Assembly (NCBI RefSeq): GCF_004664715.2
Contig: NC_051075.1
Location: 37,409,958-37,473,957, forward strand
DNA: 64,000 bases
Direction of reading: 5' to 3'
Origin: Peromyscus leucopus
Taxonomy: Eukaryota; Chordata; Mammalia; Rodentia; Cricetidae
Shown: one piece after another, positions 52,984-63,130 of the stretch
Numbering within the stretch: the stretch's first letter is position 1
Layout of the letters: each line of letters opens with the position of its first letter
The notes under the pieces: model-generated
Databases searched by the model: none
The model's input: the letters and a program-made list of their open reading frames with translations, nothing else
What the model was told of the DNA's origin: nothing
Made by a program: the position numbers and the translations under genes

Positions 52984-53586
52984 CTTCGCGGCGCCCAGCC
53001 CGGGGCTCTCTGCCCGCGGCGCCCGGATCCCGCTAACGAGGGCGCGCGGCGCTTCCCAACATGGAGCCTCGGCGCGCCGCTGCGCCTGCACCCGCGAGAG
53101 CGAGCGAGCGAGGGAGCGAGCGCGGGGGCGTCACGGGCCGCGACCCCGGCGGCCTCCGGGCCTTCCCCGGCCCCGCCGGGCCCCGAGCCGTCCGCACGCG
53201 AAGGGCCGCTCGTTCCCGGACGAACACCGCGCCGGAGACCCGCGTCCGCTCGAAGTCGGCCGTGCGCACAGTCGCCGCCGCCGCCGCCGCCGCCGCACCA
53301 CGTTCCCCACCCGCGGCTGCGTCACCGGGAGACACGTTCGCGGCCGGCGTGGATCGAGCCGGCCCGCCCGAGAGCGCAGGCCGCAGGCCCAGAGTGCCGC
53401 CCTGAGGCCCGCCGAGCGCACGACACCCTCGTCGCCGTCGCGCTCCGCCTCCCAGCGCCTTGCGGGGCGCCCGGGGGCGTTCGTGCGGCTTCTGACCCGC
53501 CCAGGCCTGGCCGGGATTCGTCCGGTTGCCCGCGGGGACGAGAGGAGGAGGAGGAGGGCTTGGATGCAGGCCGCGGGAGCGCTGCC

Positions 53587-53612
53587 TTCCTAGTTCTACA
53601 GCCGTCAAGGTA
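53587..53612 (+). other. Candidate plus-strand splice donor at the CpG-island edge
   Basis: GCCGTCAAG|GTAAACTGAG at 53609/53610 is a good donor on the plus strand, at the side of the island away from Map4k5. It could end a first exon of a divergent transcript such as Atl1, the head-to-head neighbour in other mammals as I recall. Only the site itself is seen. Confidence 0.3.
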
Positions 53613-54249
53613 AACTGAGGCCGCCCGGGCAGGAGGTGGGGGAGTGCCGGGTTAACTAAACGCCGGCACACCCGACTGCACCTTCCTGTTTTACAGACTG
53701 TTGTTCCCCGTGGTACCGGTTCTGAGGCTGGACCGCACACCTACCTGCACAACCTGTCTTCCACCCGGGTTTTCCGACCCATTTCTGAAAACCCCCAGTT
53801 CCTACGAAGTTCCGGTGGTCTCTGGGCACCACCGCTGTGATGCAATTATAATTGGGACCAGGAGTTCTGGAGATGCTAAAAGAAAGCTCGGGCTCTGGGT
53901 CTGGTTCTGGCTCCAACACTTCCCACGTAGGTGATCTGGGACAAGGAATACTTGGCAACATCTCAGTGTCCTTATCTGTAGTTGGAAGAAGATGAGGTTT
54001 TTGCATTTGGCACCCGGGAAATGTTTGTAAAGCTTTTTTGTAAAGAGGCTCATCAAACGAAAGAGTTTTTTGAAATGCTTAACAATCCACAGAATGTTGA
54101 ACAGGAATCAAGAGAAGTGGTTTGGTTAATGTTTCACAGTCTGTTGAGTTCCAGTCTTGTTCTGAAGGTTGAAATTAAGATACCATCTTTAGGTAGATGG
54201 GTAAAGTTATTTCTAGAGTCCTGCAGAGATTTTCAGTAGAAAAACCAGA

Positions 54250-54465
54250 TAAGGACTGAAGAGATGGCTCAGTGCTTAAAAACACCGGCTGCTCTACAGA
54301 GAGAGGACTTGTGTTGATTCCCAGCACCTACACAGACTCACAGCTGTCTGTAACTGTAAGTCAGGAATCCGACGCCCTCTTCTGGCCTCTGCAGGCACCA
54401 GGCACACACATGGTGTACAGACATACATGCAGGCAAAACATAAAATTAAAGAAAAATTTAAGAAA
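54250..54465 (+). repeat. B2/B3 SINE, plus orientation
   Basis: GGACTGAAGAGATGGCTCAG head, GTTGATTCCCAGCACCTAC, GCCCTCTTCTGGCCTCTGC, ACATACATGCAGGCAAAAC, A-rich tail. Confidence 0.88.
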
Positions 54466-54942
54466 AATTGGAAAAACCAGGTTGATAATTGGCTACTGTA
54501 TGTTTAATGGCTGGAAAATTACAACAAGTTTCAGATGGTGTGTGGCTCCAGACACAATCCAATTCTGTTTTTGAGAAATGTGCTTCTTATAGTCAATAAA
54601 TGAAGAAATTAAATTAACACCTTACCAGAACAGGGAATATATGCATTTTCTTGTGTTCCACACACAAAGGGCACTTATTTAGGGAACGTAAGTAAAGCCC
54701 CGGCTTACATGCTCCAGGGACAAAGCCTGTGTGTGTGCTGCCTCGAAAAAAAATTGCTGAAGAACAGTTCTGTCTTTCAAAGCTTCTTGGCACTTGTTTT
54801 GGTGGGCACATACTTTTGGCTTCGATGACTCAAAATCGCTTCAAATGTTCAATTGGTATCTTAGTACTTGTTTACTGTCATGGATTTATGTTGGTCATGT
54901 AGTCAAACCCACCCTTACCCACTCTGAGACTAGGGCCGTTGT

Positions 54943-55014
54943 GGGGCATTCATGGGTTGAGGGGCATTCATGGGTTGAGGGGCATTCATGGGTTGAGGGG
55001 CATTCATGGGTTGA
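54943..55014 (+). repeat. 18-bp minisatellite, four perfect copies
   Basis: GGGGCATTCATGGGTTGA repeated four times without change. In one frame it would read HSWVEG repeats, but the frame is not supported as coding. Confidence 0.97.
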
Positions 55015-56021
55015 GGGCCCTCCACCAGACTGTCCCCAGCATAATCAGGTTAACTTGGAGGGTGTAAAATTGGAGGGTGATGGGAAAGCAGCCCTCAACG
55101 GTCAGGGTCAAAAGGGGAGCATTGATCCTTTCTCTAGCATGAAATGTATTTGTCCTTATTTATGTCTACGTTATCCCATAGAGAGTTTGATCGGCTCACA
55201 CAAGATACTTATTTTTACACAAGATAAGAATAAGTGAGAGGAAACTGCGTGAAATTTGAAAGGGGGGAAACAGGAAACCAGAACAATGCAACCAAAAAAA
55301 AAAAAAAAAGCAGAAGGTTTGATAGTGGATTTTTTTTTTGTTTGTTTTTGAAATAAAGATGAACAAGTTGATCATCCCTGATGCTAAGGCCTCAGAAAAG
55401 TTTCTCTCCTAAGCTGTCACAAAGTGGAAACTCCAAATAACCAGTCTGAGACAAGAATAAATACCCTGTGACAACCCTTTAAGTGTATTATATTTTGAAA
55501 CACAATATTTAAAATGAATTAGGTAATAAAGAGTTTGAAGTCACAAGTGGAGATGTTGTACGTGGCCAGTAATGGCAGATCCATATGCTTCGACCATCAA
55601 CCATGAAGCGGATATCCCAGGAAGCCAAGATCCCGAGTGGTGGTTAAAACAGTGTCTGCAATAATCATTATTTTACTTGTACCACAGATGATGCAAATAG
55701 GAAAACATTTGCTTTATACTAACTCAAAAGGAATTTTAAAGATTTTCTTTTTCAGAGCTAGCTGAGTTAATTTTAATAAGATCAGTGATAAAGGTTGTTT
55801 GGTAAAGAAATTTAAATTCAATTTACTTATGAACAAACTATGAATAGGTTTAGTTTGTATATTAAACAATTATGCATATAATTTCAAGGTTAAAAGTTAT
55901 ATAACAGTAAATCATTGAAGCTAACATTGAAAGAACTCCTACAAATTGCTCAGTTTTATAATGACAAGATATGGAATGAGAAGAAACATGAAACATGACT
56001 TAAGTATCTCATCCAAAACTA

Positions 56022-56026
<5 letters not shown>

Positions 56027-56069
<43 letters not shown>

Positions 56070-56164
56070 ATAATCCTTGACATGAAAATGTTTTCCAGCT
56101 TTGAAAAATTTTATTTTTGATAGAATTTATTTTTTTTGGTGGGGGGCAGTGCTAATGCCTGTGT

Positions 56165-56202
<38 letters not shown>
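56027..56202. repeat. Two (TG)n microsatellites
   Basis: 56027-56068 is TG units ending CGCGCGCG; 56161-56202 is GT units with one TAT break. They are about 90 bp apart in the same orientation. Confidence 0.95.
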
Positions 56203-56204
<2 letters not shown>

Positions 56205-56561
56205 GTTGGAGGACAACTTGTGGGAGTCGATTCTGTCTTTCAACCATGTAGATCAAGCTGAGGCCATCTGGTGGAGGCAAGGGCCTGTACAGGCTGAGTG
56301 TCTCACCTCCGTGTTTCCAGCTCTTTCTCTGTTCCATGTAGCAAACGGTGGTGTTTTACTGTCTGCTTGTAATGCTGCCCTCTCTTAATCTTCTTCAGTA
56401 ACGTGCTGCTTGTGATTGGTGATCCTAAAGTCAACTTGAATTTTAGCCAAGACTAAATGACAACAAAAACCAAGGCCTTGGAATGTTTTACGTTTTATGT
56501 AGCTAAGGTTCAAATTTATTATCCAAGCAAAACTGGCTTAATAAAATGCTAAAATTAGGCT

Positions 56562-56860
56562 GTTGAATGTGGTGGTGCATGCCTTTAACCCCAGCACTCA
56601 GGAAGCAGAAGCAGGCAGAGCTCTGTTAGTTCCAAAGCCAGCCTGGTCTACAGAGTGAGCTCAGGCCAGCCAGGGCTACACTATCTTAGAACATACAGAT
56701 TTTAGCAATGTAACATCTCTACCCACCCCTCCCTGGCTCCACCCTGGGCTGTTTGAGACAGGGTTTCACTGTGTAGTCCTGGCTGGCCTGAAACTCACAG
56801 AGGACCAGCTGCCTCTACTTTCTGTTTTCTGGGATCAAAGGTGTGCACAGCTGCAGTATT
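56562..56860. repeat. B1 (plus) followed by B1 (reverse)
   Basis: Plus: GTGGTGGTGCATGCCTTTAA, AAGCCAGCCTGGTCTACAGA (56562-56690). Reverse: TTGAGACAGGGTTTCACTG, CTGGCCTGAAACTCACAGAG, GGGATCAAAGGTGTGCAC (56750-56850). Confidence 0.75.
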
Positions 56861-57494
56861 TTTATATGATTAAACAAATAGCTCCTTGTAGTTGTTAGAT
56901 ATCAATCTAACAAATTGATCAGTTGTCAGAAGACATTGTGACAATTATGATCTGAATTTTTAGATAGTTGATATTAAATCATTCTTTCTGTTACTTGTTA
57001 TAAGGAGAAGTCTGTTAAGGAGAAAACCATATTTTCAAAGTATAGGGTGGTTCTTATAGTTTATCCTGGCTAGCACTAGAACATGGACTTCGTTTAGAAT
57101 TCAGATCTGGTCACTGTAATGTAAGTTTTCAGAAGATATGAAAGTGGTTCACAGATAATGCAGCTGGAATTATCTTTGGACATGGTAAGAAGCTGTTTCT
57201 ACTATTTTAACCAGGGGGTGGTTTAGGGGAATATATTGGGATTGGAAAAGGGGTTTCCTTTTCTATATTTGGCTCACAAATTGTTCTGTCTGAAAATTCA
57301 GTAGCTAAGAGAAGAAAACAAATTACAATCTCCTGCTGTTCCTTATCTTCACTTTGTAACAGGTAAAATGTTTGGAAGGATACCCAAAGGTTGCCTTTAT
57401 ATCACATGGACAAGAATTGTGAGCAGAAGAGGCCATGGTGCCTGGCTATGGCCCTGTCTTACAGCTACCCGCCCCTCTTTGGAGACAAGTGCGT

Positions 57495-57509
57495 GCGTGC
57501 TCTCTCGCT

Positions 57510-57560
<51 letters not shown>

Positions 57561-57660
57561 TCCCTCCCTCCCTCCCTCCCTCCCTCTCTCTCTATATATA
57601 TGTGTCTGTCTGTCTATCTATCTATACATACATACATACATACATACACACACACACATA
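57495..57660. repeat. Complex microsatellite chain
   Basis: In order: GCGT units, (TC)n of about 50 bp, (TCCC)n of about 32 bp, TC, (TA)3, (TGTC)n, (TATC)n, (CATA)n, (CA)n. At least seven motif blocks lie in about 165 bp. Confidence 0.96.
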
Positions 57661-57661
57661 C

Positions 57662-58005
57662 ACCTCTGGCTGTCCTGAAACTTGTTATGTAGACCAGGCT
57701 GGCCTCAAATTCACAGCACAAATTCCTAGTGCTGGGTTTAAATGTGTGCACTACCACTTCTGGTCCAATTATATTTCTTACAGGATTCCAGCAAGATCTC
57801 CTTTTATCTCAGGATGTATCACTATGCCTTCCTATTTTTTAAAAGATTTTTTTCTTCTTTTTTTGAGACAGGGTTTTTCTGTGTAGTTTTGGTGCCTGTC
57901 CTGGATGTCACTCTGTAGCCCAGGCTGTCCTCCAACTCACAGAGATCCGACTGGCTCTGTCTCCCGAGTACTAGGATTAAAGGCATGCACCACCACCACC
58001 CAAAA
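57662..58005 (-). repeat. Two B1 SINEs, reverse
   Basis: 57662-57765 is an old copy (TGTAGACCAGGCTGGCCTC, AGTGCTGGGTTTAAATGTG). 57862-58000 is younger (TTGAGACAGGGTTTTTCTG, TTGGTGCCTGTCCTGG, GAGTACTAGGATTAAAGGC). Confidence 0.8.
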
Positions 58006-58063
58006 GATTTTTATTTATTTGTGTGTGTGTGTTTGTGTATGTATGTATGTAAGTGTATGAATG

Positions 58064-58115
<52 letters not shown>

Positions 58116-58306
58116 ACATATATATATCATGTGCAAGCCCAGTGCCCAGGGAGGCCAGAAGAGGGTTGATCCCTGGAACTGGAGTTACAGCCAGTTGTGT
58201 ACTGGGAGTTGAACCATGGTACTTTACAAGGTCAGCACGTGCTCTTAACCACTGAGCCATTTTACCAGCCCTTCACTATGCCTGCTTAATATGTGTGTGG
58301 TGTGTG

Positions 58307-58338
<32 letters not shown>

Positions 58339-58344
58339 TTATTT

Positions 58345-58385
<41 letters not shown>
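58005..58385. repeat. Alternating GT / CA arrays around a reverse B3
   Basis: GT-rich 58020-58055 faces CA array 58067-58117, then a reverse B3 body (GATCCCTGGAACTGGAGTT, CCACTGAGCCATTTTACCAG) to 58271, then GT array 58294-58333 facing CA array 58350-58381, with loops of under 20 bp. Confidence 0.92.
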
Positions 58386-59397
58386 ATATATAATTTAATT
58401 GAAATGTCTGTATAAAAAGGCTCCAGACATCTCATTAAACAACTCCCATCCCCACACTCACATCAGGGTCACAGAAACACATCTGCAAACTTCAGTCAAG
58501 GCCTTGAGACTCTGTCCTCCACCCTAGCAAACAGATTATACAAAGTCAGTAATTTAAAACTTCCCAGCACAGGGCCATGGGGCCCCCGACTCCCCTTAAA
58601 TTAGCCCTGTGGAAATTCCTCCTCTCACAAACACATCGGCTCAGGGATTAGGACGGAGTCGTGATTGCACAGCCACCCTCAGCATTCCTGTACTCCAGGG
58701 GCCCGGAGAAGGTGGCTGCTTGGAAGAAGTTACTTTAACCAACAAATGAAGCAAGGCAAGGGCACCCTCTCCCCGCAGGGGCTGTCATACTGTAGTTTCA
58801 GAAATGCTAGTACACCAAGCTGTTTGCTAGGGGTGGTAGGTGGACATCAGTGGCCCAGCTGTTGCGTTGCTTATGTGCAGACACTGGAGGATGAGAGGGG
58901 CACTGGAGAAGCTCCATGTCACACGCAGGTGCCACCAAGATGGAGCAACAGGTCCCTGGTTCAAGTATCCACCCAGGGAAGGTGGGACACTGACTTCTTG
59001 ATTTCCCTAACCTGTCTTTACTTTTATGAGAAGTTCTTTTATTAGTTTCTCTTTATGTCTTTTTTTCCTCTCTAAATCCTGATTGGTAAAATTATATGAG
59101 CTGGAAATAGTCTCAGAAAAAAAAGACCTTCGAGATTGCACTCGGGGGTGCTACATATCTGGTGGTGAACTACTAAAACCTGCAGAGGAAAATGAAGCAG
59201 TGATGCTCCATAGTGTGGAGTAACCCACACGGCATTAGTAGTGACATGAGCTGGAGTGCCAGCCGAGGGCATGGCATCAGCGCTGCATCCCCAGCACTCA
59301 GCTGGTAATGATAATAACGGTTCCTAAAACTGTAATGCCATTAGTGTGGTCTTACTGCTTCTGATCTCTGCATGGGTGCATGCACTTACATGTCTGC

Positions 59398-59442
<45 letters not shown>
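59398..59442. repeat. (CA)n microsatellite
   Basis: About 22 CA units followed by CGGTGTGTGGGG. Confidence 0.97.
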
Positions 59443-59444
<2 letters not shown>

Positions 59445-59911
59445 TGTGTGGGGCCCAGGGTGGAGACTGAGAGACTTGAGTTCTGTACTTAAAGTATACG
59501 TAGACACTCCAAAGATTTTTTTTTTTTTTGATAGCTGTGAAGAATTCTATTGTCTCTTATAACTGTCAGCCACCAATGGCTAAGGATCAAGGCTGGGGCC
59601 TGACTGCAAGAGCTACAGAGTTGCAAACTCAGTAACTCCAAGATCTGTGTCTGTTAGGCGAGGGGAAGGTCTGGAACCTTGTGCCAGGGCATTTGAGCAG
59701 ATAGAAGTCAGGATCAAAGTCTTGACCGTGGGTTAGAGTTTTTGCATAGCCCAGATGGAGAAGTTCTAGCCTGGTCTTGGATGGAAGAGTTCATATACTT
59801 GAAGATGTTACAGAGTCTTGCCAAATACTTGCCTAGAATTGAGATGTCTGTGTTGACTGAGCATCTGGAAGCCCTTCCACATGGGTCAGTTGAAGCTCCT
59901 GCTTAATAAGG

Positions 59912-60250
59912 CTGTCTTACTTTTTTATTGCTATGATCAAAAACCATGACCAAGGCAAGAAAGACTAAAGAAAGGATTGAGTTTGGCTTACAGTCTCAGA
60001 ACATTAGAGTTCATGATGGTGGGGTGAAAGGCAGCTGAGAGCTTGCATCTTGATCCACAACAGCCAGGCAGAAAGAGCAGTCACTGGGAATCATAGTTGT
60101 CTTTGGAAACCTGAAAGCCTACCCTTAGGGACACACCTTCTCCAACAGGGCCATACTTCCTAATCCTTCCCAAACAGTTCTGCCAGCTGCGGACCAGATG
60201 TTAAAATATATGGGCTTATGGGGGCCATTTTCATCCAGACCATGACAGTG
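59912..60250 (+). repeat. Rodent interspersed repeat, unclassified
   Basis: TTTATTGCTATGATCAAAAACC.. (first 20 typical), CATGACCAAGGCAAGAAAG, CATCTTGATCCACAACAGCC, GACACACCTTCTCCAACAGG, GGGCTTATGGGGGCCATTTT. A common rodent family that I cannot name reliably. Confidence 0.6.
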
Positions 60251-60469
60251 ACTTACAGTATCTATATGGAAGTGTCAGAATTTCCCTCGTCTATTGTAAA
60301 GGAAGGACTCTGTAGGTTCAGGAAGATGGAAGTATTGCACTTTGTTTTAGATAGGACATGTGCCTCCAAATGCTTAGGTGTGTAAGGTTTTCTTCATAGC
60401 TGGTAGGTCCAGTCACTGGAAGATGATAGGTTTCTGAGGGCTCTGACTCAGCTGATGGATTGATTCATT

Positions 60470-60790
60470 GAGAGTATCAAAATTTGAATGGACTTTTTAG
60501 GGTGTTGGAAACTGTAGAGGGTGGAGTCTCATTGGAGGAAGAGGATCACTGGGAACATGCCTTTGAAGGGTATTTTTTGTGCCCAACTTCCTACTCTGTT
60601 TCTCGGTCCTTCCTGGCTGCCATGAGGTGAGCAGCTTTGCTTCAGCAGGTTCTTCTGCCATGATCCCTTCCCTCAGAACACAATCAACACGATGGAGCCG
60701 GTTGACTGTGGCTCATAACCTCTGAGTTAAGTTTTCTGTTGTTTTTGTCAACTGTTTGTCGCAGTGACAGAAAGAAGACTGATACACTGT
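60470..60790 (+). repeat. Rodent interspersed repeat, unclassified
   Basis: TGGACTTTTTAGGGTGTTGG, GAGGAAGAGGATCACTGGG, TTCTGCCATGATCCCTTCC, GTCGCAGTGACAGAAAGAAG. Similar in layout to the repeats at 2705 and 12230. Confidence 0.5.
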
Positions 60791-61753
60791 CCTGTGTCTG
60801 TCCTGTACAGCTATGCTTTGTGCACAGCTCCCCTGGGAGGGCCCACAGAAGTTACCCAACCAACCCTGAGTGAAGGGGAGCAGAGAGATGCTTGCCAACT
60901 TCTCTGGTGACTGTCCTCAGTAGGTTAGAGATGATGTTGCCACAGTAACACAGGGAGATCTTTGGAGAGACCAGAAGACGAACTCTCAAAGGCATGCTGA
61001 GTACAGTTACTGTTGATAACCCTCAAAAAGAAGGGATCACAAGGGATTACAGTGGTGGCCTCTTGATCCTCAGATCTCTGAAATGAATGAAACCAGTGGC
61101 CTGCCTAATTGCTACTTAATATATGTGAGTAGAAGAGTTACAGAAATGGTGAGCAGAAAAGGAACTGGTCACTATAATAGAGATACAGAACATTATCTAA
61201 CCTATGATGGTAAGCCAGTTCGTAAACCTGGAATCCTTTAATTAAAGGGTGGAAGGCAGGTTTCCTTGAGGAAGGATGTTGCCTATGGCTACATACAATG
61301 ATTGGTCCTTTCCTGAGGCTATTTCCAGAGAGACATGTGACCTTTCACCCGGGAGAATAAGAATTGAGGAATGTGAAATTCTCACAGTTTAGAGGGTAGT
61401 AGCCTGAACAACATTCCCTGAAGCATGAGTGTAACGTAGCAGAATTCCAGTGATCTCAGTAGAGGTTGAAGAAAGCAGATGTCTTTCATGAAAGGGCTAG
61501 AAGAAGCTCATAAGTGCTGAGGTTGCTTTCCAGTTTACAGAGTGTATGTGAGAATGGGCACACTGCACAGAGGAAACGCTGCAAGAGGCTTGTGAATGTC
61601 AACCCTGGGATGTGAACTTGTAGGACTGGTAGGACCAGTGTGACCCCTGGGCGTAAAGTAGTAAATCAATTAAACCTTATTACTTGGGAAATTAGTTTAG
61701 TGTCACTGTTAAAGATCTGAAAGACATTAGTGCATTCCTTAAAAATCTGAGAG

Positions 61754-62410
61754 GGGTTGCTAGAGGGATGGCTCAGAGGATAAGAGCACTTGCTGCTCTT
61801 TCAGAGGACCCAGGTTTGTTTTCCAGCACCCACATGGTGGTCACCATTGTAAGACAAATTGCTAAATGGTCTTATTAATAAAAAACCTGGAGCCAGATAT
61901 TGGGGTAAAAACTGAGAGATCAGAAAAACAGAAAGAAGCCACTTGGAAATCCTCAGTCAAAGAGACCTACTCCTTGCATACCCAAGCCTATATGCCTTTC
62001 TGTTCTGCATCTCACTTCCTCTCTCCGCCCAGCTGCATCACTTCCTGTCTGTCTGTACAGACTTCCAGACCTCTGGGTTAGTGCTGAGATTAAAGGCTTG
62101 TGTCACCATGCCTGGCTCTGTTCCCCAGTGTGGCCTTGAACTCACAGAGATCCGGATGGATCTCTGCCTCCTGAATGTTAGGATTAAAGGCATGTGCTAC
62201 CATTGCCTGACTTCTATGTTTAATATAGTAGATGGCTTTTTCCTCTGATCCTCAGATAAGCTTTATTAAGAGTGCACAATATATTGGGGGACACAGTATA
62301 TCACCACACACCATATATACTTCCATTCCAGGGGATCCAACACTCTCTTCTGACCCTTACAGGCACCATACATGTAGGCAAGATACACATTAAGTAAAAT
62401 CTAAAAAATA
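61754..62410 (+). repeat. B3/B2 SINE split by a composite repeat
   Basis: Head 61754-61852: GAGGGATGGCTCAGAGGAT, GAGCACTTGCTGCTCTTTC, CCCACATGGTGGTCACC. Tail 62319-62408: ACTTCCATTCCAGGGGATCC, CTCTCTTCTGACCCTTACAG. The two halves join exactly at the CTGTAACTTCCATTCC region of the SINE. Confidence 0.85.
61853..62309 (-). mobile_element. Composite LTR-like repeat carrying a B1 head, minus copy
   Basis: GGTCTTATTAATAAAAAACC, TGGAGCCAGATATTGGGG, a reverse B1-like part (CTGGCCTTGAACTCACAGAG-like, GGATTAAAGGCATGTGC), CCTCTGATCCTCAGATAAGC, TTTATTAAGAGTGCACAAT. Near-duplication ACCATTGTAA (61843) / ACCATATATA (62310) flanks it. Confidence 0.6.
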
Positions 62411-62929
62411 AATTTTTTTAAATCTGAGAGACAGAGGTCTTTCTCTTTTAGCACATCTGTTGGGGACATTCAGTGGTGTCTTGGTCCATTTTTTGTTGGT
62501 ATAACAAAATACCACAGACTGAGAATTCCTCTCCTAGTTCTGAAGGCTGTACAGTCCAATATCAAGGCGTTGGTGTCTGACAGAACCTCTGGGTCTATCA
62601 TCACTTAGCAGAAGGCAGCTGGACAAGAACTTGCTAGTGAAATGAATAGATGAGGGAAACTCATCATTAAAGAATTTAAGTGGACCCAGCCTTCATGAGC
62701 TAATCATCCCTTAAAGGGCCCATCTTTTGACATGGTCACAATAGGGATTAAGTTTCCAGCATATGAACTTTGGTGAACACTTCCAAACCACCCCTAAAAG
62801 ACAAATTAGCTTTGGAGATGTTTGTGAATTAGGAAAAAAATTCACCAGTTTCAGGGGAAATGTATCTATAGGTAAAGAACTTGCTGATCGAATAATCACA
62901 CCCTTAGTTCAGGTCCCCAGCATTATCTG

Positions 62930-63130
62930 AAAGCCAGGCATGGTGGCATTACCCGTAACTCCAGCACCAGGGAGGCAGAGACAAGAGGATCTCAGGGGTT
63001 TGCTGGCCAGCCGGTCTAGTTGAAACTGAACTTGGGGTTCAGTGAGAGACCTTGCCTCAACAAAATAAAAAGGCAGAGAAGCAATTGAGCAAGAAATGGT
63101 CAATCCCTGGCCTCCACATACATACACATA
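62930..63130 (+). repeat. B4-type SINE, plus
   Basis: AAGCCAGGCATGGTGGCAT, AACTCCAGCACCAGGGAGG, GTGAGAGACCTTGCCTCAAC, then ATCCCTGGCCTCCACATAC. Confidence 0.65.

Larger units (their letters stand above)
52690..53650 (-). promoter_or_regulatory. Map4k5: CpG island and presumed Map4k5 promoter
   Basis: About 1 kb of very CpG-dense sequence starting just after AAACCACAAAAAAGCCCAGC and ending near 53650, sharply different from the AT-rich flanks. It contains exon 1 with its donor. No TATA box was seen in the expected place. Two CRE-like half-site contexts, CGTGACGC (minus, 53127-53134) and GGTGACGC (minus, around 53316-53323), and a (GCC)7 run at 53273-53295 lie 5' of the ATG. The transcription start is not determined. 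Confidence 0.85.

Noticed and set aside
52753..53740. Long overlapping frames on both strands (up to 286 codons)
   Set aside because: Stop codons are rare in GC-rich CpG islands. The proteins are Pro/Arg/Ala-rich and overlap the verified Map4k5 exon 1 on the other strand.
54250..54330. tRNA-like sequences with A and B boxes
   Set aside because: They are heads of B2/B3 and ID/B4 SINEs, with SINE bodies and A-rich tails attached. No cloverleaf of a real tRNA gene was found.
54794..55237. 147-codon plus frame with HSWVEG repeats
   Set aside because: The repeat is an 18-bp minisatellite, 18 being a multiple of three, so the frame stays open by chance. No other protein feature.
57368..57886. 172-codon plus frame
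   Set aside because: Consists mainly of a TC/TCCC microsatellite (Ser-Leu, Pro-Ser repeats) and a reverse B1.
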